DNA of 64,000 nucleotides from Antilocapra americana (lineage: Eukaryota > Chordata > Mammalia > Artiodactyla > Antilocapridae). Within the stretch, counting starts at the first letter, position 1. Every line of letters begins with the position of its first letter. Below are positions 12,021 to 23,646 of this stretch, piece by piece. A program made the translations under genes and the position numbers. Location of the stretch: NCBI GenBank assembly GCA_007570785.1, contig ML660774.1, forward strand, positions 10,942,476 through 11,006,475, given 5' to 3'. Below the pieces are notes generated by a model. That model worked only from the letters and a program-made list of their open reading frames with translations, had not been told where the DNA came from and searched no databases.

Positions 12021-13749
12021 GTCTAACACCATACACAAAAATAAACTCAAAATGGATCAAAGATCTAAACATAAGACCAGAAACTATGAAACTCCTAGAG
12101 GAAAACATAGGCAAAACACTCTTTGACATAAACCAAAGCAGGATCCTCTATGACCCACCTCCCAGAATATTGGAAATAAAAGCAAAAATAAACAAATGGG
12201 ACCTAATTAAAATTAAAAGCTTCTGTACTATGCCTGAATAGAACTAGAGGGCAGCAAATATGTTTTCAAATACAAACCCATTTGATACAAAGAATCCCAC
12301 ATGAATAAAGCTATCTGAAGTTGTTTGAAAAATACATCAGGCTTTACTTTACTTCTTATAATCACCAGTCAGCCAATTCTGAAAATACATTTGTTGTGAG
12401 TATGATTCTTTGTTTATCTAAGACAAATGCCTAGAAGAACAATTGCTGTCTTATGGTTGTTGAATGTTTATATTTTTTAAGAAACTGTGAAGTTTTTTTT
12501 TTAAAGTATCTGTACCATTTTACATTCCCAGCAGAAATAAATATGTGATTCAAATAAATAAATAAATAAATAAAGTTCTAGTGCTGAAAATAAATAAATA
12601 AATAAATAATTAAATTAAATTAAAAGCTTCTGCACAACAAAGGAAACTAAAAGCAAAGTGAAAAGGCAGCCTTCAGAATGGGAGAAAATAATAGCCAATG
12701 AAGCAATGGACAAACAATTAATCTCAAAAATATACAAGCAACTCCTGCAGCTCAATTCCAGAAAAATAAACGACCCAATCAAAAAGTAGGCCAAAGAATT
12801 CAACAGACATTTCTCCAAAGAAGACATACAAATGGCTAACAAACACATGAAAAGATGCTCAACATCACTCATTATCAGAGAAATGCAAATCAAAACCACA
12901 ATGAGGTACCATTTCATGCCAGTCAGAATGGCTGCCATCCAAAAGTCTACAAACAATAAATGCTGGAGAGGATGTGGAAAAAAGGGAACCCTCTTACACT
13001 GTTGGTGGGAATGCAAACTAGTACAGCCACTATGGAAAACAGTGTGGAGGTTCCTTAAAAAACTGCAAATAGACCTGCCATATGACCCAGCAATCCCACT
13101 GCTGGGCATACACACCGAGGAAACCAGAATTGAAAGAGACACGTGTACCCCAATGTTCATCGCTGCATTGTTTACAATAGCCAGGACATGGAAGCAACCT
13201 AGATGCCCATCAACTGACAAATGGATAAGAAAGCAGTGGTACATATACACAATGGAATATTGCTCAGCCATTAAAAAGAATACATTTGAATCAGTTCTAC
13301 TGAGGTGGATGAAACTGGAGCCTATTATACAGAGTGAAGTAAGCCAGAAGGAAAAACAACAGTACAGTATACTAACGCATATATATGGAATTTAGAAAGA
13401 TGATAACGATAACCCTGTATGCAAGACAGCAAAAGAGACGCAGATGTATAGAACAATCTTTTGGACTCTATGAGAGAGAGCGAGGGTGGGAAGATATGGG
13501 AGAACGGCATTGAAGCATGTAAATTATCATATGTGAAATGAATCGCCAGCCCAGGTTTGATGCTCAGGGCTGGTGCACCGGGATGACCCAGAGAGAGGGA
13601 ATCGGGAGGAAGGAGGGAGGAGGGTTCTGGAAGGGGAACACATGTATACCCATGGCAGATTCATGTCAATGTATGGCAAAACCAACATGATAATTTAAAG
13701 AAAAGAAATTTTAAAAAATTTTAAAAAATGAAATAAAAAATAAATAAAA
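12021..13749 (+). mobile_element. Ruminant L1, 5' truncated, with ORF2 C-terminal region
   Basis: Codes the end of L1 ORF2 (12832-13395: [20 protein letters not shown] onward, with [25 protein letters not shown] and [13 protein letters not shown]), followed by the 3' UTR and an A-rich tail. The target ataaaacatgtc is duplicated at 12009-12020 and about 13748-13759. The ORF2 remnant is incomplete and broken by a 388-bp insertion at 12229-12616. Confidence 0.88.
12229..12616 (+). mobile_element. Unidentified retroposed segment inside the L1
   Basis: A 388-bp segment interrupts L1. The L1 19-mer aaattaaaagcttctg(t/c)ac occurs on both sides (12210-12228 and 12617-12635), as a target-site duplication would. 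It ends in (AAAT)n. Its body (tgcctgaatagaactagagg...) is not one of the ruminant SINEs I recognise. Its last third resembles antisense old L1 (gtaccattttacattcccag). Confidence 0.6.
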
Positions 13750-13809
13750 TAAAACATGTCAGGTTGTAAGAGGTGCTATGGAGAAGAATAAAGTAAAATA
13801 AGGGACTAC

Positions 13810-14022
13810 AGCCGACTCATTAGAAAAGACTCTGAAGTTGGGAAAGACCGAAGGCAAAAGAAGAGGGCGGCAGAGGATAAGATAGTTGGAAGGCATCACC
13901 AATTCAATGGACATGAGTTGAGCAACTCTGGGAGACAGTGCAGGAAAGGGAAGTCGGGCATGCTACAGTCCATGGGGTCACAAAGAGTCGGACATGACTT
14001 AGCAACTGAACAACAACAAAGG
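13810..14022 (+). mobile_element. BovB LINE 3' end
   Basis: BovB 3' region: 'cagaggataagatagttgg', 'caattcaatggacatgag', and the end 'cttagcaactgaacaacaac'. The direct repeat aagggacta flanks it. Confidence 0.85.
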
Positions 14023-14167
14023 GACTAGAGAATGGTGGGGATACCATTTTAAATGAAGGAGTCAGAAAAGACTCCTCTGATGATACAGTAATATTAAGCA
14101 GAGGCTTGGATAAAGAGAGAGAAAGTGAGCTATGGTGATATTTGGCTCTTTCTTATGGGAAAGGAAT

Positions 14168-14332
14168 TTTTTAATTTATTTGGCATGCAGATCTTCAATC
14201 TTTGTTGCAGCCTGCAGGAGCCACAACTCTTAGTTGCAGCACACTGGGATCTAGTTCCCTGACCAGGGACTGAATCCAGGCCCCAGGCAATGGAAACAGA
14301 GTCTTAGCCACTGGACCACCAGGGAAGTCCCA
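14168..14332 (-). mobile_element. CHR-2-like tRNA SINE
   Basis: Reverse copy ending 'ccaccagggaagtccc', with 'ttccctgaccagggactga' in the middle. Confidence 0.82.
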
Positions 14333-14617
14333 GAGCCATGGGTGATAGCTGGTGGAAGAGTTTTCTGAGCAAAGGGCCCCACAAGTGCAAAGGCCCTGAA
14401 GCAGAAGAAGCACGTCTGCCTGGCATCTTGGAGGATTACCATGAAAGAGCGGGACTTGATTGGACTTGAGATCAGGGAAGAGTCAGGGAATGAGATGATG
14501 GAAAGCCTTGTTCACCGTGGCAAGTTACTGGCTTTTACTTTGATCTGAAAAATGATTGCAAGTTTTTAAGCATATGAAAATATTATCTGTCAAAAAAATG
14601 TATTATCTGTCTCAGAG

Positions 14618-15021
14618 AAAGAGAAATATCACAACATCCCTTATTGTGAAGTCTAAAAAGAAATTATACAAATGAACTTACTTTCAAAACACAAAGAGAC
14701 TCACAGACTTAGAAAACAGAACTCCTGGTTGCTGGAGGGAAGGAATAGTTAAGGACTTTGGGAAGGTCATGTACACACTGCTATATTTTAAATGGATAAT
14801 CAACAAAGACCTATTGTATAGCACGTGGAACTCTGCTCAGTGTTATGTGCCAGCCTGGATGGGAAGGGGGTTTGAGGGGAGAATGGATGCGTGTATATGT
14901 ATGGCTGAGTCCCTTCACTGTTCACCTGAATCTATCACAACATTGTTAATCAGCTATACCTCAATAAAAAAAATGCTTTGGGTATTAAAAATAAAATTAA
15001 AATTAAATTTTAAAAAAGAAA
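14618..15021 (+). mobile_element. L1 3' region, 5' truncated
   Basis: L1 3' UTR blocks 'atggataatcaacaaagacc', 'tatatgtatggctgagtccc' and 'cagctatacctcaataaaa', then an A-rich tail. The target atctgtctca is repeated on both sides (about 14608-14617 and 15025-15034). Confidence 0.82.
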
Positions 15022-15686
15022 ATATCTGTCTCATGTTTCAAAAGGCTTACTCTGGCAGATGAGTGAAGAATAAAATGCAGGGGACAAGAGCAAATATATG
15101 AGAAACGAGTTAAGAGGCTGTTTAATAACCCAGGAAAATGATGTACGAAGGGAAATAGAGTGAACTCGAGATGTGGTAAGAAAACTGAGGTTCAAATATA
15201 GTTCAACAGTGTTTGCCGGTTGGAGTGTACGAAGCAAAGTGGAGTCAAGGTGAGCTTTTTTGCCCAACAGCAGGCAGCAGGGAGTGGCCACTTGCCAAGA
15301 TGGGGAAGATCAAGGGCAGAGCAGGTGTAGGGGCCCAGGGATGTCAGCGAGGGAGCAAGAAGCCTCCCGTGCATATGTGATGCTTGAATTGTCTATGACT
15401 CTTCCAAGAGGCAAGAGTTAGCAGGCAGATAGAGATATGAGTCTGGAGTTCAGGAAGCAGTTGAAACTAGACATACACATTTGTGTGTTCCTCAGCGTGT
15501 AGATGACATTTAATACCGTTGGACTTCTTTGGAGATGAGTCTAGATAGAACGAGGCTAAGGACTGAAATCTGAGATACTCTTGGGTCAAAAGATGAAAGT
15601 TTCTTTTACATTTTGAACCTACAGAAATGATACAAATGTTGAAATGCTGCTAAGTTCATAGTAACACAAAATTCCTATTTATCAGG

Positions 15687-15700
15687 CCACCAAGTGGCAC
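15687..15700 (+). promoter_or_regulatory. CTCF-like motif (weak)
   Basis: CCACCAAGTGGCAC fits 13 of 14 positions of the CTCF core pattern. It is in intergenic DNA about 27 kb from FRG1; I infer nothing beyond the match. Confidence 0.3.
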
Positions 15701-15786
15701 TGAAAATTCAAAACTCTAGCGGGGATCACAAACAGGAAAGAACAGTTAAAGTCTAAACTCAGATCAGTGGCCAAAACCCTGCCTTC

Positions 15787-15909
15787 TTCTCATGTATATG
15801 TATGGCTGAGTCCCTTTATTTTTTACCTAAAACTATCATAACGTTGTTAATTGGCTACACGCCAATACAAAATGCTTTTGGTGTTAGAAAAAATAAAATT
15901 AAAATAAAT
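15787..15909 (+). mobile_element. Short L1 3' tail
   Basis: 'tgtatatgtatggctgagtc' through 'aatacaaaatgc' to an A-rich end, flanked by the 14-bp duplication aaaaccctgccttc (15773-15786 and 15910-15923). Confidence 0.78.
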
Positions 15910-16080
15910 AAAACCCTGCCTTCCTTGACCCTCCCACTAGAAAATAACATCAATAATAACACAAATACATGCTTATGGATCATAAGGTAAAGTCATAATA
16001 CACTCAAAGATCCATTTTATCTACTGCACCATTATCATGGACCTATAGCAACAAAGTAGTCTGACTAAAAATATACTTCC

Positions 16081-16199
16081 ATGGAGAAGGAAATGGCAAC
16101 CACCCAGTATTCCTGCCTGGGAAACCCCATGGACAGAGAAGCCTGGCAGGCTAATGGGGTTGCAAAGGGTCAGACATGACTTGACAAGTAAACAACAAC
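16081..16199 (+). mobile_element. BovA SINE fragment
   Basis: 'atggagaaggaaatggcaac' to 'gacaagtaaacaacaac'; forward. Confidence 0.85.
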
Positions 16200-16260
16200 T
16201 ATATAATATATATATATATATAACTTATACACATATATATATTTGTATATTATATATATG
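16200..16260 (+). repeat. (TA)n-rich microsatellite
   Basis: A degenerate TA repeat immediately follows the SINE tail. Confidence 0.85.
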
Positions 16261-16366
16261 CATAACTAAGGCACTTTGCTGTACAGCAGAAATTAAGACA
16301 TTACAAATCAACTATTTTTTCAATTAAAAAATTATTTCTCCTCTTCTCAAAAAAAAAAAAAAACAC
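16261..16366 (+). mobile_element. L1 3' tail fragment
   Basis: 'ggcactttgctgtacagcag', 'caaatcaactatt' and an A14 run are the end of an older L1 3' UTR. Confidence 0.65.
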
Positions 16367-18299
16367 TGCCACTCTCAAGTCAACAGCAGTTTATAGATAC
16401 AAGACAAGGAGACTGGTCTAGGGAGGCTAAAAAATAATTGAGAGAACAAGTAGATATGAAGCTTACAAGTAACATAATCAACCAAAATCAGGCAGATAAG
16501 CCAGAGACTGTACAAGTGACAAACAAAGTCAGGTAGAAAGACAAAATACAGAAGTGTACAAATATCAGAAAACACAACAGGTGAGGAGTCCAAAGTTCAG
16601 TAAAACCATCAGGCACCAGCTAACCCATCGAAGTTTATACAAAAGGGAGGCATCCAACAGGGAGAGGGAAAGGGGTGGAGGTCTGCAACAGAAGACAGGA
16701 GGGTGCAAAATCTACTTGATTACTTTGCAGAATGAGATGCTCAGAAAATAACTGGGAACCTAAGCCTGAGCCTGGAAGAATATCTAAACATATTAAAGAG
16801 TTGGTGTTCGTGTTGGGGACCCATGCAAAGTTTCTCAGTGAGGGACTGACAACACCATCACCTCACCTCACATTTTAGAAAGAATATAAATGGGGGGTGG
16901 GGCAGGAGGAATCTCTTACAATAAATGATAAGAGTCTAACTCAGAGCAACCATGGAAATGGAAATAAAGTGGATGTAAGAGATTTCTAGAAGGCAGAAGA
17001 AACAGAAACTAGAAGGGAGCATACAGGAGGGGGTGGGGTATAAGGAGACTTACAACTTTCCAACCTGAACAAGGTGGAAATAATGGAGACTACAGAAGTA
17101 AAAGGAATGGTCCCAGGGGTTGGGAGTAGAAGGATAAATTAGGTTCCATTTTGTACAGGAGGAGGAGGAGAAAATTCAAGTAATTCATTTTGATTGTTTT
17201 AGCCAAGAAAAAAATTGAAGCTAAACATTATAGGAGTGTCAAGAATGTTTTATGATGTTGAGACACAGAATGCAGGTCCAAGAAAGCAAAACATTTCACA
17301 TTTCTCTTCTGGTTAAAACAGAAGAAGAATAATTTTTCTGTTAAGGTTTATGATAACATACTGTTTCAATTAATCAAAGGTAGGCAGGATAAATTTGGCT
17401 ATAAGTAAAAATACAAAAAAAATTAGTTGCCTCTCTGGAAAAGGTAAGTCAATATTTCCTATGGTCTTAAATCATTCTTCAAAATGATGGGACAATTGTG
17501 ATCCTATTTATTTATCTAGCCTTTTCCTCGATAGATTAAAGATTTATACAAAAATATTACTGCATCTCAAGGACAATAATACACTCCATTGCTAATCTAC
17601 ACAATGCTAAAAGTGTAAATCAAGGGAATTTAAGAACCAGACACAGTGTTCTAAAGGGAAAGATTATTCCAAAATGCTTCTGCATGCTTTAGAATAATTT
17701 CACAGTTAAAAGATCTCTATACTTTCTAAAATCAGCCAATATTTTAATAATACATATCTCTAATAATAACAATATTAGAACTTAACAGTTTCTAAAGCAC
17801 TTTCATTACCTCCCCACATTTAAGAGCATTCTATGGCTTAGTATATTCATGCATGTCAGAAAAATAACAGGTTTTGGAAGACAGCATTTATTAGTGCAAA
17901 TCACAAAGTTTAAATAATTTCTGACCCCTGCTATTGGTTTAAGCCCAGGAATTGCTATTGGTTATCATTTGGTCTGTAAATAAATCACAGAAGGCAGACC
18001 ATCCCTGCTGGGAGCCTTGGGTAGCATAAGGCTCCAGGGGCAGAGGCGAAGGATTGCAATTTAGTTCAATCATGCATTTGTTATGAGAGCTCTGACAGGC
18101 TTCAGCTCTAGGAGTAAGCTTGGTAACACAAAGGAATTCTGTGAAAAGTACTGCACACAAAGAATCGATCCTCTCTTCTTATGCTGAGATACAAAATGTG
18201 AGTTTTGTATCTCTAAAGAGCCAGTGAAATAGAAATCCCAAACAGGGGCTGAAGTAGGACAAGTAACTAACAAAATACCCCTCACATCTGCTGTATAAA
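16367..18299. other. No feature recognised
   Basis: Nearly 2 kb of purine-rich unassigned sequence. Open frames are short (60-73 residues) and without recognisable domains. Confidence 0.4.
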
Positions 18300-18556
18300 A
18301 TCCTACTTGTTCTTCGGAACTAACTCAAATAGTGGGCTCTCCATGAAAGTGTCTGTTTCTCTCACCAGATGTACTTGCTGACTGCATCCTCTCACCCAAA
18401 GCAAGAAGTACTTTCTCTGAGGTTATCTACCTTTAGATGGTAACTGAGCGCCTATGGTCAAGGACTTTCCCATTCATTTTGTGACTCCCACTACAGTTGT
18501 CCTGCACCAAGCATACAGCAGACACTAGTTAACTAATGTTGGTTGAACACTTTGAA
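18300..18556 (+). mobile_element. L2-like 3' end fragment
   Basis: The order 'ggtcaaggactttcccattc', 'gcaccaagcatacagcagac', 'ttggttgaacac' resembles an L2 3' end. Highly diverged. Confidence 0.45.
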
Positions 18557-19217
18557 ACCTTGGAATGCTACACAGTCATTGCAACACGGGTAATCATTTT
18601 TAAAAACATTTTGGAAGTTCTTTCGGTGTCAATTTTTTTAGATGTTTTATTATTTCCAGTGATAGCAGCTCTTGCCCTTCCAAGTTAAATCTTATTTTAA
18701 TTTAGAAACTGTCAAAAGTCATACAAAATCATGCTTAAATATATGAACAGTCTCTCTTTTTTTCCCCCTTGATGCTAAGGAAAGGCCCTTTTCTTTCCAG
18801 GTCAACTGCTCCATGAATAAATCTGTTGAATGAACGAACAAGTGAATAAGGGAAGTAAATGAGAGATGAAATTGTATACGGGTTTATTTATTTAAAAACG
18901 AGGGACATGACTGCCATACTGCTATCAATGGGCTCTGTCCTTACCTCGGAAACTCTTGGCTTTGACGACGAAGAGGAAAGAGCACCTTTGTGCCCCAGGT
19001 GCACTGAGACTTTTCTGTTTGCCTTAAGAAGATGCCCTTGCAGATGAGAAATAATGGAGAAACAGATTCCTGATCAGAAATGTAGGAGGAAATTTAATCG
19101 CCCATGAATTTGACTAGGACAGAAGTGGAAGCTGGACTTAACGCCTCTGGACTCTTGACAAGGCAATAACTGCCATCCATCTCTAATATCTGCCACGACC
19201 TCAGGCTTCAAATGAAA
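18557..19217. other. No feature recognised
   Basis: Unassigned sequence. A 62-residue frame at 18859-19047 has no family resemblance. Confidence 0.4.
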
Positions 19218-19406
19218 GGGCTTCCCTGGTGGCTCAGATGGTAAAGAATCCTCCTGCAATGCGGGAAACCTGGATTCGATCCCTTGATTGAGATTTCCCT
19301 GGAGAAGGAAACTGCTACTCACTCCAGTATTCTGGCCTGGAGAACTCCATGGACAGAGCAGCCTGGCAGCTTACAGTCCATGGGGTCACAGAGAGTCAGA
19401 CATGAC
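19218..19406 (+). mobile_element. Bov-tA SINE
   Basis: Forward copy with an intact head, 'gggcttccctggtggctcag'. The flanking sequence tctaatatctgcca(c/t)gacc (continuing tcaggcttca) occurs on both sides, an unusually long imperfect target duplication. Confidence 0.88.
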
Positions 19407-19734
19407 CTCAGGCTTTCTAATATCTGCCATGACCTCAGGCTTCAGATAACTCAGCACCAATAATGCCTTGACCAGAAATGCCAGGGACTGCCCAGGGAGC
19501 CTTCAGAGAATCACTTCCCACTCTCCTGACCTGCCTCACTTTCCTCATAGGACTTGCAGGGCCCTCCAGCATCAATGATACCATTCCCCAGTGTCCTAAC
19601 ATCCAAGTCTAGCTCCTCATTTTCTAGCAAGCACCAAGCTTGATTGTGTATCTAACCTCTCAGAAGTCAACCTCAGAGTAAGCCCTGATGGAAAAACAGG
19701 GGCAAGGAAAACAGAAGGAGGGAAAGAACATACT

Positions 19735-19890
19735 GTAGTGGATTTACACACGTGACCACATTTCATCCACATACCGACCCTATAAGGTATGTGCTGTTGC
19801 AACCAGAAAATGAGGTTCAAAGAGCTTAAATAATTTGCATATGACTTCACATGTCTGCTGAGAACAGAGCCTAGATTCTGAAGTTATGAG
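19735..19890 (-). mobile_element. MIR SINE fragment
   Basis: Antisense MIR pattern: 'gaccctataaggtatgtgct', 'gaaaatgaggttcaaagagc', 'gagaacagagcctag'. Confidence 0.6.
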
Positions 19891-20827
19891 ATTTCAAAGT
19901 CCACGTTAGTTCCACTGTATGTGACCCTAAAAGGCAGCTTAAATCAGTGAGACTGACTTCATCACACATCTTATCACCAGCTCTGAAGACCATGCCAATA
20001 GAAGAATCTTCAAAATGCTTTCTGAGCAATGGAAGCATCCTGGGAATAAGTTGATAAATGTGCACAGTTAGTAATTGGGACTCTCTTGAGCTTCTTCTCT
20101 AAATGTAAAGTCAGAGTAAGGAAAAAAATCTAAAGAGCAAAGGTTGAGATGGGGGGGAGTGAAGGTCAATAAGGCTGAGCCTCATATAAGTCAACGCGAC
20201 AGATAATTGGGGGATTTTTCTTCCTTTTCTCCAGATAAATCCAATAAAGATGTCTGTATCTACTATCTAAAATCAATTTGAAAGGTTCCCCTCCCCCTCC
20301 CATATTAAGTGACTTTATAGCAAGTACATAATTCAACTTTGGTTCCTATACCAAAATTATTTCTTTCAATATTTTTATAATACCATTCAAAGCAAGTTTT
20401 TTTATGTTATCTTTGGCAACCATAAGCAGAATGTCAACAATGCTCAACATATTAGCTCTATTAGAGAGAAAATACCATCAAACTGTAAAGACTCTGCTTA
20501 TTGGGCAATGAAAAATTCATGCCCTGCTCTGGTGGAGCGAAGTTTTGGCAGCGTTAGTGACACAACGTCAAAGTACGAATGAAGCTTCCAACCTGCTGTT
20601 TCAGATAAACGGCTTTCATTTTACTGTCTGCTTGTGTTTAATAAGGTTACCAATTGATTCAAGTTGTACACAACGCCTTGAAGGCAAAGGATGTCACAGA
20701 ATGCAGCATCCTCACAACTCAGTAATGCTTTTCTATAAGGAAGGTTCTTGCCATGATAACTGAGAAGACACTGAAAATACTCCACTTCTCATCATATATT
20801 AACTTTGCTCTGGAATAAAAGTCAAAC
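19891..20827. other. No feature recognised
   Basis: About 940 bp of unassigned sequence. A 72-residue frame at 20545-20763 carries no recognisable domain. Confidence 0.4.
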
Positions 20828-21023
20828 TGCTCTTTGCTCAGTCGATTCTTTGTGACCCCATGGACTGTAGCCTCCAAAGTTCCTCTGTCTATGGGATTCT
20901 CCAGACAAGAATACTGCAGCAGGCTGCCATTCCCTTCTCCAAGGGATCTTCCCAATCCAGGATGAAACACGGGTCTCCTGCATTACAGGCAGATTCTCTA
21001 CTATCTGAGCCACCAGGGAAGCC
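20828..21023 (-). mobile_element. Bov-tA SINE
   Basis: Reverse copy ending 'gccaccagggaagcc', flanked by the duplicated target ttgctctggaataa (about 20807-20820 and 21025-21038). Confidence 0.88.
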
Positions 21024-21229
21024 CTTGCTCTGGAATAAGTAAAATGTAACTACCAAAATGCTCAGTGAGGATTTCATGCTGATCTTTACGTGTGTTGGTT
21101 AATCTGTAAGTAGAGCGCAGGAAGATCCATGGGGCCAAGTCTCAGACCCCAGCAGGACAAGGATCAAAACATCTATTCTCAACTTGGAGCTGAAAATGCT
21201 AGTAAGAATTCTGTTTTCTCCATAAGCAT

Positions 21230-21809
21230 TGTTACAGTCTCAGTGTCTGTGCCCCCTCCACCAAAATGTATGTCTTCAAAACGTAACTCCTCAGACTTCC
21301 CTGGTGGCTCAGTGGTAAAGAATCCGTCTTACAGCACAGGGAATGCAGGTTCCATCCCAGGTCAGGGAACTAAGATCCCACGTGCCTTGGAGCATCTCAG
21401 CCTGTGTGCCACAACTAGAGAGTCCATGCATTGGGTCAAAAAAATCCCTCATGACACAACAAAGATCCCAAATACTGTAACTAAGACACGACACAGCAGA
21501 ATAAATAAGCCATATTTCTAATGCAATGAAACTTTGAGGTGGGGCCTTTCCCAGATGACTCGGTCATGAAGGTGGAGCCCTCACGAACAGAGTGAGTGCT
21601 CTTATAAAAGAGGCCCCAGACAGAACTCTCAGCCCTTGCGCCCCATGAGGTTTCGATGTCCATCTATGAGGAAGCAGGACTTCACCAGACACTGACTCTG
21701 CCAGCACTGTAATCATGGACTTCCCAGCCCCCAGAAATGTGAGAAATAAATAGGCATTGTTTATAAGTCACTCGATTTATGGTAGTTTTGTTCTAGAAGC
21801 CTAAAGCCT
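21230..21809 (+). mobile_element. MLT1 LTR (ERVL-MaLR), split by a SINE
   Basis: Old MLT1 LTR: start tgttacagtctcagtgtc, then (after the CHR SINE at 21293-21510) ggtggggcctttccc, 'ctcttataaaagaggcccc', 'atggacttcccagcccccag', 'gagaaataaataggc'. It is an old LTR without coding content. Confidence 0.82.
21293..21510 (+). mobile_element. CHR-type tRNA SINE inside MLT1
   Basis: 'cttccctggtggctcagtgg', 'gtcagggaactaagatccc', 'gtgccacaactagagagtc' and an A-rich end; forward. Confidence 0.8.
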
Positions 21810-21820
21810 CAACAGATCAG

Positions 21821-22031
21821 GCTACCCTGGTGGTTCAGCAGTGAAGAATCTGCCTACAATGCAGAAGATGTAGATTTGATCCCTGGGTCTGGAAGATCCC
21901 CTGGAGAAGGAAATGGCCACCCACTCCAGTATTCTTGCCTGGGAAATCCCATGAGAAAAAGAGCCCATGGGATTACAGTCCACGGGGTTGCAAAAGGGTC
22001 GGATATAACTCAGCAACTAAACAACAACAAA
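21821..22031 (+). mobile_element. Bov-tA SINE
   Basis: Forward copy with an 'actaaacaacaacaaa' tail. The target aacagatca is duplicated on each side (21811-21819 and about 22031-22039). Confidence 0.88.
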
Positions 22032-22040
22032 ACAGATCAA

Positions 22041-22924
22041 GACGAGTATCAAGAAAAATATCTCAACATCTTAAAATATAGATCATTGGAAAGCAAATCC
22101 TTCTACCCTTCACACTGACAAATTGAAATGTTTGAAGTAAAACTTAGCTCTTACACCATCACCCTACCTTTATCCAGCATTAACAGAAATGTTTATAGTA
22201 GTGCTTGAAGTCTGTGGTTTTGATGGGTTTAGTTATTAACATCTACACTTATTGTCTCACACATATCAACCATATAAATCTCATATGAAAAAATCATTTC
22301 TGAAGTATCTTCTAGATTTCAAATTCCAACTTTCTTATCATTGTGCCCAAGCTAGAGAAGCAATATTTCCCACACAAAGCAGCTTTTTTCTAAGTGCAAA
22401 TGCCTCACAGCTCCCCCAACACCTGCCCTCCAAAACCCCACAAACAATTGAGACATTGGTCCTCTTCTCCCTTTAAACTGATTTATATGAAACAAAATGT
22501 AAAAAAATCAGAAAAGGAAATATCAGGTACCCACATACCCAATATCTAACACTATGCAAACAGAGTAGAAAAATTATAGAACAAACAAGGTGGAAAATGT
22601 TTTTTTTTTCCTTTGGGGGTTTATAATCTAGAGTCTGAAACTAATACAAAATATTTGAGAATATGCCAGAGAAAGAGCAAGCACAAACATGAGAGAAAAG
22701 AAGAGAAACCAGAACTTGGGCAAGTATTTCAATGGAGACAAAGCAGTTCTGACTTGGGAGATCTCTGGAGCTTTTCAGCTTCCTCTAGAAGGTCAACCGC
22801 GTGGACTTTTTTCATCACTGGAGGAACTACTCCACCACCCTCCCACCATGTCACATCAGTTTCTTTTCCCAAAGTCTTGTACCTATTTCATTTAAACAAA
22901 TACATCTGTGTGTGTGTATAAAAT
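22041..22924. other. No feature recognised
   Basis: Unassigned sequence. The 102- and 68-residue overlapping frames at 22613-22921 show no known domain and run into a TG-rich end. Confidence 0.4.
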
Positions 22925-23175
22925 ACTCACGATGAGTTTGGCACTGACACAAGCAGTGAAAATGTAGAAATGACATAAAACAAAAATATTTACCCTCATT
23001 CAGATTATATTCTAGTGGGTGAAGGCAGACCATCACCAAAATAAATATGCAAGATATATAATGTTCTAGCAGATAATAATGTGTACAAAGGAAAAATTAA
23101 GCAAGAAAAAGAGATTAGGAATTCTGAGAGAAAGGAGGTACAAAGTCAAGTAGGATGGACAAGGAAGAAGGCACA

Positions 23176-23550
23176 GTAGCAGAATAATGATGCCCATTAG
23201 CAGAATAACGATATCCACGTCCTCACAGGGCCAAAGGGCTATGCAGATGCGGTTAAGTGAGGGACCGTGGGATGGAGAGATTAGCGTGTGTTATCCAGGT
23301 GGGCCCAGTGTGATCGCAAGGGTCCTTGTCAGGGGAAGAGGCAGGTGGCAGGGACAGAGGCAGGAGGTGTAAGGACAGAGGCTGGAGTGATAAACTGCTG
23401 CCTGGAAGGGAGCCATGACACACAGAATGTGAGCCTCTTCTAGAAGCTGCGGAAGTAAGGAAACAGATTCTTACTAGGAGAGAATGTGTGTTCTTTTAAG
23501 CCACTAAATTTGTACTAACTTGCCACAGCAGTAATAAAAAACTAATACAG
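23176..23550 (+). mobile_element. MaLR-like LTR
   Basis: 'tatccaggtgggcccagtgt', 'gaagtaaggaaacagattc', 'ttaagccactaaatttgt', and the end aaaaactaatacag resemble MLT1-related LTRs. The subfamily is uncertain. Confidence 0.6.
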
Positions 23551-23569
23551 ATGATCTTGCTGAGAAGGT

Positions 23570-23646
23570 GAAAAGGGAAGCCTGGCGTGCTGCAGTCCAT
23601 GTGGTCACAGAGAGTCGAACATGACTGAGCATCTGAACAACAGCCC
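23570..23646 (+). mobile_element. Very short BovB/BovA 3' insertion
   Basis: 77 bp of 3'-end sequence ('tgctgcagtccatgtggtca' to 'catctgaacaacag'), flanked by the duplication ctgagaaggtga (23558-23569 and 23647-23658). Confidence 0.75.

Larger units (their letters stand above)
11780..15580 (+). mobile_element. Ancient dispersed repeat, split by four younger insertions
   Basis: Successive blocks of one old mammalian repeat appear in order: 'attcagcacctagccaatt' to 12020; 13750-13810 'ggtgctatggagaagaataa'; 14020-14165; 14335-14610 'tgcaaaggccctgaagcag'; 15030-15580 'tatgagtctggagttcagg'. L1, BovB, CHR SINE and L1 copies lie between them. I do not name the family. Confidence 0.5.

Noticed and set aside
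12615..13271. 218-residue - frame
   Set aside because: It is the antisense of the L1 ORF2 C-terminal region, which reads in the + direction.
21230..21809. Possible endogenous retrovirus with coding capacity
   Set aside because: Only MaLR-type LTR sequence is visible; no gag, pol or env frames adjoin it or the other LTRs here.
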